Assembly: GCA_001695595.3 (NCBI GenBank) | Contig: MBPM02000016.1 | Location: 434,001 to 498,000, forward strand | DNA: 64,000 nucleotides | DNA from: Plasmopara viticola | Lineage: Eukaryota > Oomycota > Peronosporomycetes > Peronosporales > Peronosporaceae | Direction: 5' to 3' | Part shown: positions 1-10,800 of the stretch, one piece after another | How positions within the stretch are numbered: the stretch's first letter is position 1 | Layout: each line of letters begins with the position of its first letter | The notes under the pieces: model-generated | Database searches by the model: none | What the model saw: the letters and a program-made list of their open reading frames with translations, nothing else | Told to the model about the DNA's origin: nothing | Made by a program: the position numbers and the translations under genes

Positions 1-111
1 ACTCTTGACAAAGGACGCCGGTGTAAAGCCGAAGATGTCTTCAAAGAAATTCTCTCCTTTGCAGTGTGCTGTGCGCTAAAAAGCTGGTTTTGCCAACATA
101 TCTAAAGACTT

Positions 112-426
112 TCGCTGGGTGACGCCCTCCTTTCAAGCGCGGGGGCTAAATGCTCGCGCGCTTCAGGCAGGTGCTCTCGGGCATCTGCAGGTCCCTAACG
201 AGTCTCACCCTCGACGCGACGGTCTCCAGCACCAGGGCGCCACTTGGGCTCTTACCAAGTCAGAGATACACAAATTAATGGAAGACCCTCACGACCTCGG
301 TGCTGGCTGCACTGCCCGCCGAACGAGACCCGACGTATGCGGACACCACTCTATGCCGTGGACTAGTCAGGGTGAGCCTAGCACGTGCATAACTTGGCAA
401 CGCGATTACGTAATACATTACATTAC
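112..426 (+). repeat. SINE-like retroposon, copy 1
   Basis: This 315-bp non-coding unit is repeated with few differences at 5468-5739. It ends in a short tandem tail, (TACAT)x3, as found at the 3' ends of LINE/SINE retroposons. It is flanked by a 12-bp direct repeat, ATCTAAAGACTT, at 100-111 and 427-438, which I read as a target-site duplication. It has about 40 bp at its 5' end that copy 2 lacks, fitting 5' truncation of copy 2. A 114-codon open frame crosses it but is not conserved as protein. I did not find convincing RNA polymerase III boxes, so the parent RNA is unknown. Confidence 0.7.
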
Positions 427-438
427 ATCTAAAGACTT

Positions 439-3400
439 AGTGTGCACGCCTTCAATTTTATAGCGCAAGAGGCTTAACGTGGCGAAAACCGTACCATTTT
501 CACAGGTTGTTTGGAGTTCTATTTTATGTCGTTTATGGGCTTTTAAGTAGCATCGTTTGATGATCTACAAAGTGGATACATCATTTGGATAAAGCATGTG
601 GTCCAATCTTCAGCGCTTTGATACAGAACAGATCGACCTGGCTGATGACGTGGCCATAATACAAGAGTCGAGAGAATCGCTTCTTAAATTTGTGCCTGCG
701 TCGCAGTCGTATCAAAGACATCATCAACATTAGAGAATAAGATAAGCGGCGATTAGTGATAATACTGACAAATTCAATGTCATATCTCGATTAAAGCATT
801 TCACTCCTTGTGACGCATTTGTCGTCACCGGCAGGCTTACCGGTAATGGCCATTACACCATATAATCACATTGCGCCAAAATACATATTAATTGTTGCTT
901 TCCACAGGATAAGCAGTTACAGACCAGAAGACAGGTCTAGATATCCCATCAACATCGGAAGTCTAGAATCCTTATTGTTTGATATTATCCAGGATGTGTA
1001 AGAAGTCGGATGAAGCATAAGAAAATGTTAACGTTTTAAAAGGTAGCAGTAGATGGCTGAGAGGCACCAGTCAGACGGTTGCAAGACAAAAATCTGTACG
1101 AGCTTTCAATTCAATATCACTAAAAATATGCTTCTGGCCACTAACACTTCTCAATTTCCGTATTCGCCCTACTCGCTGCTCGGGTCTCGTCCGACAACCA
1201 ATTTTTACCTATCTTTATCTGCAACTGTGAGCTTGATGGCTCAGCTTAAGATTTAAATCAAGGATGCTCTTTGTTACATAGTGATAAGCAGGTCATTATG
1301 TACTTATAAATACGAGCCACATAGTGGGAAGTACTAGATTACAAGGGGAATTTTTTTAGCTCGAACTTAATGTGCAGTGATTGGTTAGTGTGGTTTCACA
1401 CTAGTGCGGTCAGATATTTTGAAATCATTTAGTCGGTCTGTGGTTTGGTGATTTTGCCATTTGGTGAGTTTCTGTTCAACTGCCAAAACGTAAAAGTAAC
1501 TTCCAGATAGTTCTTCAATTGACTTGCTTGATCGCCAATCATTGTTGCTATGTTGTTTCGTCACGCTTTGTAATTATGGATTGCAAAAGGCTAGCAAGCC
1601 TACAAACCCGTTCCAAACACCATTGAGCTCGTACCAAAGAGCTCGACAAGCTTCAAAAGGATTTCTTGATGACAACGGCGTAAAAGATGAAGCTAATCCA
1701 ACTTATCCGAAGACGAGACCCGAATTGTGAAGAGGAATGAATGCACGACATCACTGATTAACTCAGACGTCATATTCAGCAAAGCGAGAGCTTTTGTAAG
1801 CTTCATTAGCCTGCTCTATCTATTTGTACATAAAGCAAGAGCGATAAGAGACAAAATTAAATTAGTTTCGTTTTTCTCCTCTGGGTTTTATAAAGGTCTA
1901 GAAGTTTCTACAAAGAGCACCAAGAAGTCCAGCAAGTATGGCTCAACAAGTAGGGCATGCGGATGAGCGCTCATTCTCAAACCCGAGACCTCGTCAAAAA
2001 AGCGCTTTCATAAAAGCGAAGCTTCAAGGTCGACGTCGCGCTCTAATTATGGGCGCAAACCCCCCAAGATGCGTCAACTACCAATCGCCAAGAAAATTCA
2101 ACCGTCCCAGGCTTATTAATAGCCTTTTGCTTCGGTAGGCTAATACACACTGTCTAAGTAGCAATCACTGCTGTATCTTCCTTGGCAACATAAGCAATAC
2201 CAGGTTTCGATGCGCCTCAAGTGCAAGCCCAATTGCAATAGGCTGACGAGAGCTTCGTGCTTCTCGTCGCATCAAGAGGCGAGCAGATAAACGAATAGTC
2301 TTATTATGTATGCAGGAAATTTTGGCAAATATATAGAATCGACAATCATCGTAACGAAACAATACTACACCGAAGAGCGCCACTAAATATCAATAGGGAC
2401 GTCAAACTATGTGACGCCCACCTCATGAAATTAAAGCAAATTCGTGCTTAAATTGGAATTGTGCCTTTATGGCCGACTGCGAGCGCATCAACGTGCTCAA
2501 CACCGCTCGAACTCGACTGAGCACATATTCGAGGCCTGAGCATTTTGAAGCATGATCTCAAGAGAGGATGGTTCACCTAAAGCAAAAAAAGTCATTTACA
2601 AGTATGTCTTTCTTTAAGCTTCAGGACGCGATCTCCAAAGCTTTATTTAAAATCAGCGAATTAGAAAAGCGTTTCTTAAAATATATGACGGGAAGAGAAT
2701 GCGAAAAATCAAAAGTGCAAGTCCAAGTACTCTCTAGAAGGCCATTAAAATGGCCTTTAACTATATATTTGCCCATTACTCGGATAAGCCAAAGTGTTTA
2801 CCGGCAAAGTTGTTCAAGACGGTGCCCGAAGGTTCGAGCTATCGTGCAAATAAGTTACGACATCATAAACCAAAACATTTTAGAACGAAGACTGGAGACT
2901 GAAGACTAAGCTGTACCGATAACATACAACAGTTGTGGCGTCTCGGCCAAATATCTCCGCAATATACCGTTCCTAAATGTGAGAATTTTTGAGGTGAACT
3001 GTATTTTTATTTTGGAGAATTAACTTAAGCTTTTAAAGACGTTGAACCGTTTACATCTTCATCGACAATGGATGTATTAAATACAAAGACTCAATGGAAC
3101 GGCATGAGCTTGAAGCGACCAAGGGTGATATTATGCGTGTCGACCTGTTGTACACATCAATTTTGCGGGTACGTGAAATTCCTTGAACAACGTGAGGGAT
3201 TAAAGTCATGCGCATTCCTCAGAAAAAGAAGGTTTTCATGGGCATGGTGTGTCGTTGTGAACAAAATATAGACGCAAGACACCTCGCATTAATACAAAGT
3301 ATTTTTTGTAGATTCAACTAGGCCACATAGATAGTATTCACCCAGATGGGTTGATGGATAACACAAGGCTTGAACGAATCAGAGCAGCAAAAAAATATTC

Positions 3401-5453
3401 CTAATGGCAACAAGGCCTCCGTAAGCGTCACGGAATGACGGAGCTAGCTATAACAGTTTCTAAGAATGTTCCGTCACGGCAACTAATATCGAAGCTTTCT
3501 TCGTCGTTAATCCGCATGACTTCAAAAAGGCCGATTGCTTCAAGAATCAGCGCTAAAGGACAATTTGCAGTATAAAGCGCTACACAAGTATGCGGACACA
3601 GCTATTCGCACAGAGCTTTCTGCCTGTGCGAGTAATTTTACCACGCGCTAGGGTTATTAAGACTTGACTCGGGTCTTATGCCTTTGTAGACTTGTGCGTA
3701 TGAGCAGCAGTCTACCGCTAGATCCTAATGTGAGAGCTCCCAAGCTCTAAAAACTATACTTTATAGTGGCTTTGAATGTTACACCCATAATGAGATTTTA
3801 AGTTTTTCCCAATGCCACTCTCAATGATAGCATTTCTCCGGGCGGGTTCCTTTAAGGCCCTTGAGCAGACGGAAGCGCACTCTGTCTGTCTCCTTTGGAA
3901 TCGATTCAGATCAAGGGCTGCAGCCAAAATAGCAGATGTTGCCTTTCTTGGCAACTTTTAAATCCAATACAAGTCAGCGATTTCGCGGACCACAATGCTC
4001 TGCGTGCTATTATATTACGATGTGCTGTACGATACAGGTACTTCTGAGGTGTGAACTTGTTCGTGGCTGTACACTTATTAAAATAGACTTCAATCGCCAA
4101 TACTAAATCATGCACTATAAATAATTGGGTGCGAGGCGGGCGTCCAATAGCACAGTAGTTCCCAACTGATAGGTAACTTCCACTTCCTCAAATATACCTA
4201 CGAACTTCATGAACGCTGGTCCAAATCAACGTCTATTGAGAGGACTGCATCTCCCCATGTGCTTAATGCACCCCGGTAAAGTTGTTTAACGGGTGAGTGC
4301 TAATTCATTGGCCAGGCCGAGTGCGATCACCGCGCACGCATGATTATCCGTGATCGAGGCTGCCTCAATATCCATTCAAAGAGGATGTTGTAGCTTTCCT
4401 TCCTTTCTGAGTCGTAAGTGCTTAGCTTCGCTGGCTTACATCCCACATTAGACACTACTACCACAGGGGCTACTTGAGCTTGTGCTTATTAAGCTCGAAC
4501 ATCATGACTGCTCTATTTGGTGGTTGCAGGGATAGTTGCAATTGTGACCCCTTTTTTCAGGGTTTGCATTCATGAGGTCGTTCGGGTAGCGCAAACAACT
4601 CGCCTAAGATACACGTAAATGTGATTTCTGCTAGCTTGGAGCCTTTGAGAGTGTGCTGGTATCAAGCAGTTTGATACCAGCACACTCTTGTTTGGTAATT
4701 GCACTAAATAATTTGAGCAGGGAATACCCATATCCTGTAGAATACCTCAGTATGTTCAAATACTGAAAGGATGCCTAGCAGCCACCTTTTTCAGGGTTCA
4801 TCTCATGGTTTGACACGGAAGCTCGGCTTTTGTAGCGGCCTTACTTCACGTACTTAGGCGAAATACTTGATAAACATGCCAGTCGTTTTTGCTTACGACA
4901 GAGACAATGGATACATTTCACCATAATATTAATCCACTATAGTCATACCATGATATTAATTTACTGCAAACCTATTATCATACTATGGTTGCAGGTCCAG
5001 AATCGTTACGATTGCACTGTTTCCGACTTTGAGTCGTCTTGGCGCAAAACCAGTGCAATTATCTACGATTACACAAAAACTTTGTTAATATATGGGTAGT
5101 AGCACCCGTCTGTCTGCGCTTTACGTCTATGCAGTTGGCAAGAAAGCTTGGAGGAGCGACCTTTATGTGATACTAGCACCTTGACTTAACCAGGCGATGG
5201 GTCTACTACTGAATTTCAATGCGACATTTCAGCCTGAACCCTAAGCTCTCCCTATTGCCCTCACTGGGAAGAATTAGCACACCGGAAGACACAGAAAAGC
5301 CAGCGATCACAGAAAAAGCGATGCACTCTTGGTTTATGTGACGAGACGACAACCGACGAATCTTACCGTCGAGCGTGGTTATTTACGTAAACTTTATCCC
5401 TACCGCGTCAAAACCCTAAACCTATGCACGATGTAAAAAGTTATTACCGTCGC
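439..5453. other. Gene-free spacer
   Basis: About 5 kb with only short, unrelated open frames and no recognisable protein domain. The only structure I can support is a perfect hairpin at 4648-4688. The rest looks like decayed, AT-rich intergenic sequence. Confidence 0.6.
4648..4688. repeat. Perfect 18-bp hairpin
   Basis: The arms at 4648-4665 and 4671-4688 are exact reverse complements around a 5-nt loop (GCAGT). It lies in gene-free DNA. It could be the subterminal hairpin of a Helitron-like element (a CTAA follows 15 nt downstream, slightly far for that class), the relic of a small foldback element, or a small-RNA precursor. The sequence does not decide between these. Confidence 0.75.
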
Positions 5454-5467
5454 ATGGGCGCGCATGC

Positions 5468-5739
5468 TCGCGCGCTTCGGGCAGGTGCTCTCGGGCATCT
5501 GCAGGTCTCTAACGAGTCTCACCCTCGACGCGACGGTCACCAGCACCAGGGCGCCACCTGGGCTCTTACCAAGTCAGAAGTACACAAAATAATGGAAGAC
5601 CCTCACGGCCTCGGTGCTGGCTGCACTGCCCGCCGAACGAGACTCGACGTATGCGGACACCACTCTATGCCGTGGACCAGCCATAGAGCCTAGCACGTGC
5701 ATAACTTGGCAACGCGATAACGTAATACAATACAATACA
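5468..5739 (+). repeat. SINE-like retroposon, copy 2 (5' truncated)
   Basis: Second copy of the unit at 112-426, well over 90 percent identical by eye and in the same orientation. It begins about 40 bp further in than copy 1. It ends in (TACAA)x3 and is bounded by a perfect 14-bp direct repeat, ATGGGCGCGCATGC, at 5454-5467 and 5740-5753. A long perfect duplication, a short tandem tail and 5' truncation together indicate insertion by target-primed reverse transcription using another element's machinery. Confidence 0.8.
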
Positions 5740-5979
5740 ATGGGCGCGCATGCCCATCGTATCGACTGCTCGTTGCGCTACTGGGCCGAACACGTAGTAT
5801 ACAACCTCATGCTATTAATGCAGATGCATCATGCAGTCTATACGCGTGAAGCTGTGTAGCACGCTTGAGTGGAATTCGCTGTAGAACGTGGCTACACTGT
5901 ACGGTCTCGCGTAAAAAAACAAGCGCAAGTCACACATTGATTGATTATTAAAACATATCGTACTTATTAAAATGGCTTA

Positions 5980-7809
5980 TCACTGTTTGCCATGAACTCT
6001 CGAGCGTGACATCGAGTACAAATCCGAAAGAAATCCATCCTTGTCTGCGTGGCTTGTTCGTCCGAAGCGAGGAGTTCGTCGACTTTGCCCATGGTCGCTA
6101 TTGTCCTTATAAATGCTGTGATCGAAAATGTCCGCCTCGAAAACACTCGGACCTTCATGGACACCAAGGTCAAACTGGCTAAGACCCAGACCAGACTCTT
6201 CTAAAATTACGTCATCTACGACAGCCTCCTCCTCGCTGTCACTTGAGATGACTGTAAAGCTGCGAGTTGACCCCGTTGACTGGGTGGGCAGTCGACATAC
6301 CGGCAATGGAGCCGGCAGCATGTTATTGTAGCAAGGTTCATGCTTCCGTGATGGTGCCGCATACTGGTCCAGTGGTGACTGGTAACGTTGCGATGATTTA
6401 TTGTTAGCGTGTTTCTGATGCACTCGATTCTCGTGAACGCGCTTGTTGCGTCCTTCGGACTGGTGTCTGTGCGATTGAGGCCTTGGTGGGTAAGGAGCAA
6501 ACTTGTCCTCTGCGTTCAGATCGGACAAGGACACGGTATCGCAACTTCTAGTCTTTTTCTTTAGGTCTCGTTCACCAGCAACACGTTCATGAAGGTACTC
6601 ATCGTCGTCGTCGTCTTGACTGCTCCAGTCGCTGGCCCAGTCCAGATAGTTCGACCGTAAGCTCGTTTCAGCCACTGACTGCGAATCTAGGTAGGTCCTT
6701 GCCGAGGATTTTAGCGAATTTTGATGCTTTGATGTATTCTGAGAGCTTTGATCGGCAGTATCCGCCACAGCCATGTGTTTCTTTGCTCTTTCATCCATCG
6801 TCTTCATTATCGACGCCTCAAACTTGTGCGCGTCAACAAGACTCGTGCTAGTAATGCAAAGTTGACAAAATCGCTGCTGATGCGGTCGACCAGTTTTTGC
6901 GTCAATGTGGAAAATGCAACGGTATTCCGAGCACGACTTGCACACGCTCTGGAAACAACCTGCACACGGTCGGTTTGTGGACAAAAGGGACCGGCCGTAG
7001 CAAATGTGGCATAGAGAACTCGCCGGCCACTTGTTGTGTTGCGCATGTTTCATAAGGATCGAGTATTTCTTCGCACGAGCGCTATTCACGCTTTCCGACA
7101 CGCTTAACAGCATTCCCGCAGCACAGTATGCTGCCACGCGCTGGCCTACCGTGTCAAGATTGTAGACTGTAGACCAAATATAGCACTCAACGTGGCTTTC
7201 ACTGTATTTGCGATACAAGAAACAGGTCACTTGGTGTCCACGTTTCATGCCCTTGATAGCGTCAATCGGCCAATCTGGATGATCGATTGAGTGCAAAACG
7301 TTGTAGGCCAAGTCATTGCCGCTAGCATCGGTGGTTGTGCCCATGCGATCATAAACCAGTAGGTCACAATGCTTTGTCAATCCCCAAGCTGCTTTCATGG
7401 CATACCATTTAATGCCGGCAAACCGATACGGCGCTTCACGGCTTCGTCGCTCAGTAACATTCATGATGCTGCCGCTCACGAGCTTGCTCTTAAGCAGAAC
7501 TTTGCATGCACGAAGGTCTTCTGTCGTATCGCAGTAGATGCCGTCCATCACGTCTTCCACCGGTCCGGGAATGAGTCCAGTGCCTTTAAAAAGTGTCACT
7601 TGCGGGTCCCGAGTGCCGTACAGACTTTTGTAAATATTAAGGGAGTCCCGACCTCGAACGTGAAGCCACGCGTCTTCTTTCGTGCGGCCGCGCTGTGCAG
7701 AGTACTCAGCTACGGCGTCGCTAAGGAACGATGCCACATTGCGATCATATCGAGCAAGTTCCTCGGGCGTGAGTTCAATATACGGAAAAGGTGGAATTCT
7801 CTCGGTCAT
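5980..7809 (-). CDS. START-like lipid-binding plus FYVE-like zinc-finger protein
   Basis: A 609-residue protein from the ATG at 7809; the open frame extends upstream to 7848 only through a TTG codon. Residues about 20-245 resemble the START-like lipid-binding region of the large oomycete START/FYVE family. Residues 267-318 form a cysteine-rich finger with four CxxC-type pairs (CHIC, CAGC, CKSC, CQLC). The basic RRHHCR signature of phosphoinositide-binding FYVE domains is missing, so binding to PI3P is doubtful. The C-terminal half is low-complexity, rich in Ser, Asp and Arg, with acidic runs near residues 410 and 520, and is probably disordered. It likely acts at membranes in lipid transfer or trafficking, but its ligand is unknown. 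Single exon; no close neighbour gene. Confidence 0.8.
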   Translation of the reverse strand: MTERIPPFPYIELTPEELARYDRNVASFLSDAVAEYSAQRGRTKEDAWLHVRGRDSLNIYKSLYGTRDPQVTLFKGTGLIPGPVEDVMDGIYCDTTEDLRACKVLLKSKLVSGSIMNVTERRSREAPYRFAGIKWYAMKAAWGLTKHCDLLVYDRMGTTTDASGNDLAYNVLHSIDHPDWPIDAIKGMKRGHQVTCFLYRKYSESHVECYIWSTVYNLDTVGQRVAAYCAAGMLLSVSESVNSARAKKYSILMKHAQHNKWPASSLCHICYGRSLLSTNRPCAGCFQSVCKSCSEYRCIFHIDAKTGRPHQQRFCQLCITSTSLVDAHKFEASIMKTMDERAKKHMAVADTADQSSQNTSKHQNSLKSSARTYLDSQSVAETSLRSNYLDWASDWSSQDDDDDEYLHERVAGERDLKKKTRSCDTVSLSDLNAEDKFAPYPPRPQSHRHQSEGRNKRVHENRVHQKHANNKSSQRYQSPLDQYAAPSRKHEPCYNNMLPAPLPVCRLPTQSTGSTRSFTVISSDSEEEAVVDDVILEESGLGLSQFDLGVHEGPSVFEADIFDHSIYKDNSDHGQSRRTPRFGRTSHADKDGFLSDLYSMSRSRVHGKQ

Positions 7810-10800
7810 ATCAAATCGACTCGCCTTTGTAGGCCTTTGCAAAAGCAAGATGAACTCAATGCGATCGACTTAGGTCCAAGTTCGTAAGTCTTTTTGTGAC
7901 CGACGACAAAAGTCGAGTATACAGTGATGCGAGATGCGAGGGAGAACGGTCCAAGCTCCGAAGCGGGATGTTGTGACCGAGTGACCCTCTTTTGTGCCAA
8001 AACACATCTCAAAAGCGCATCAAGCGCAAGATCTTTCATTTACAACCGTATGTTTGCAGAAGAGCAAAGCCTAAACTGTTGACAGCCTACATTCAACAAC
8101 AAACACAAAGTTTTCTTGTACACAAAACGCAGCATCATACACGGCTATCAATAGGTAATGCCGACGATAGGCTAATTACGATGAGCCGATACAAGGTACT
8201 AGTCTCACTTGTTCAAGAGACTTTGAAGCGCAAGCAAAGGTACTTAATTGTTGAAGGATGGCGCTGCAACAGTTTGGCCATAGAGGAGCTCACGGTGAAC
8301 ATTTAAAAGGCGGCATCAAGCATTCTTGGCTGGACCCACGTTTTGCAGCACACACGTACCGCTCCTTATTTTAGAACTTCCATGCATGCCCGCATTAGTA
8401 CACATGGCAAGTGAGCATAAAAGACACCGCCTGAGTGCAATAGACGCGAAATAATGCCAAAATCAGTACTTGAATACTTACAAATTTATAACAAGCGATA
8501 GCGGACAATGCTACAAAGCTACTAACGTGAGTCTGTGCCGGCATTACTTTCCTAGTTGCTTGCAATGTCAGCGTCAGTGTTTAAGTGATCAAATTGCTTT
8601 CTAAACATGCACCGTTCGTTCTCGTGCATGGTCGGACTATAAGCCTCTCCAATGTGCAGCCCGTTTAAAACGTATGCGAGATGGCGATGCAGCATTGTTG
8701 TGATGACCATACCTTCCAAAAGTATGGGTCTAATGTCGAAAATTGAAAAAAAAAACTTCACCTATTGAACTTTGGAGTAGCCAGGTCTTCTACTATGAAC
8801 GTAGAAGCGGTGCATTTCCGAGTAAGAGCGTTGCCAAGTATACAAAGGTAACATTGCAGATTGGCATCAGTACGTGTTGCAGCCGTAAGTCGAGAATAAA
8901 CATTGTCGAGCTGTGGCCAATGAATCTTGGTATTGTCAAAGTGCCAATACGTCCAAGTACTTGATTAAGTTTGTACCCTAGTCTTCTTCCACTTCAGTGT
9001 GGTCAACATTGCGCTTCGATCTTTATCTTTATTAGTACGAGTTACCTGGACTTCTTAAAAGTTATCGTGATATTTACTATTTACGCACAGTAGGGACAGC
9101 ATGTTCAGTGCAAAGGATCCGTTGGTAGCAAAAATTCAAATATTGATCAATCTACTATAACTGGACTTTGCGTCCGTAAAAAACACGCTTGATGCCACCA
9201 CCACGCGTTTTGTCTTCTCGTCAGGAAACCAAGAATGTGTCGCCACTACTAAAATCGCTGGCCTTTTTGTGTTGGGGTGTGCCAATTAATGAACGGTCTC
9301 CCCATTGTCGGCACTCTACACGACTTAGGTCTTGAGCCATCAAATTCAGTAGTAGACGCAGCGACTGAAATTAAAGACTGGTCAACGTCTTTCCATCAAG
9401 CACTTTTACCGACCGCCGGTAGAGCGAATTGCAGACAAAAGGTCCCTTTACTCATAAAGTTTTGTGATTTTTTTTAATAACATTAGTAATAAAAAATAAT
9501 CTCGTGCTGTTTTTTCTTGCGTTGAGACGGTGCTATCGCAACGATTCTTATCTTGAGTTAGCATAATGTAAGGGTATTAAAAGCTCAATCTGGCGAAAAA
9601 AAGTTCTCAGATTTTATTATAATACGGAGGGGAGCAATTTAGTGAATCGCATCGCATCGTGTTGCAACCAGAACAACTGGCATGCCTATGGAGTATTCCA
9701 CCTCAAGCTTTTTAGTATGTAAAATCTTGACACAAGCCGTCCTTGTGTGGTAATTTGCGCTTTTCAATGAATGGTCCTTAAGAATGGTGGCCACCTGGCA
9801 CCATATCGGTTATTATACTAGTACGCATACTGCCGGACAAGCTGAATGTCCAGATAAAATTTTTATAGCTTGAAAAGTACTCAGGCAACCTGGATCAGGA
9901 AGGATCAGGTGCACACGGCGCTCGCTTTTTTACCCAGAAGGCGTGTTTGAGAGCTTGGCGCATACTCGTCAAACAGCTTCACCGAAGTATTCTGTTTTCG
10001 AACCCCAATTTCAAAAAAAAATTAAGGGCTACATTCAATTTCACTAGCATCTCAAGTCACTTACATGCAAGTAAGAAAGGCATGAATTTCGTAAGTACAG
10101 CTATGAGCTAAAAAGGAAGTAGGCATCCATGGTTGAGGCGCTACTCCTGGACAATGAAAGGTATTATTTTATTGACGGCCTAAGAGTAGATCATCCTTGC
10201 CTTTCACTTTTTACTGTGCTGCAATGATGAAAGAGGCAGTTTAAGCCGCTATTCAATAAGAGTATAGTTGCGAACATGCTCGCTTCTCCGGACTTCCTTG
10301 AATGGACAGTTCAACTTTTTACAGGACACAGAACAATGGTGTTCGTGGACTCGCTGACTTAAATTCAGTCTCAATGGACATAAGATTTTCCAGGCAAAGC
10401 AGCATCAACTTTTTTGGCTGCGACAAAATAGGATATACGATTTTTATTTGTCGCAAACGGGATTGACGAAGCTCGTTTTAACATCGCAGAAGGAACTAAA
10501 AAGAAGCCGTACGTATAGATAGAAATGCTAGGAATATACGAGAGAGCTCAAGTCCCCGTGGTGGTTGTAGATTTGGTGCATCTAAAATCGATTTAGCCAC
10601 AACTTAGCAGGCGCCTATTGTAGTCATTCTTGATGTATGGCTGTAACACTTACTGATACAACCCTGCATGTTTTTTTTTTAGACATGGCAACGCTATCCC
10701 GTACAAATGCAAAGCTTTTGCATACAAAGCAGAAGATCTGGCTATAAAACCAGAGTTGAGGGGATAAAGATGGATGGTAGACTCTTTAAATGTGACTGAT

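Noticed and set aside
119..463. 114-codon open frame
   Set aside because: It lies in a SINE-like repeat; the second copy has frame-disrupting differences and no domain is present.
7369..7887. 172-codon plus-strand frame
   Set aside because: It is antisense to the START/FYVE-like gene, which has the recognisable protein.
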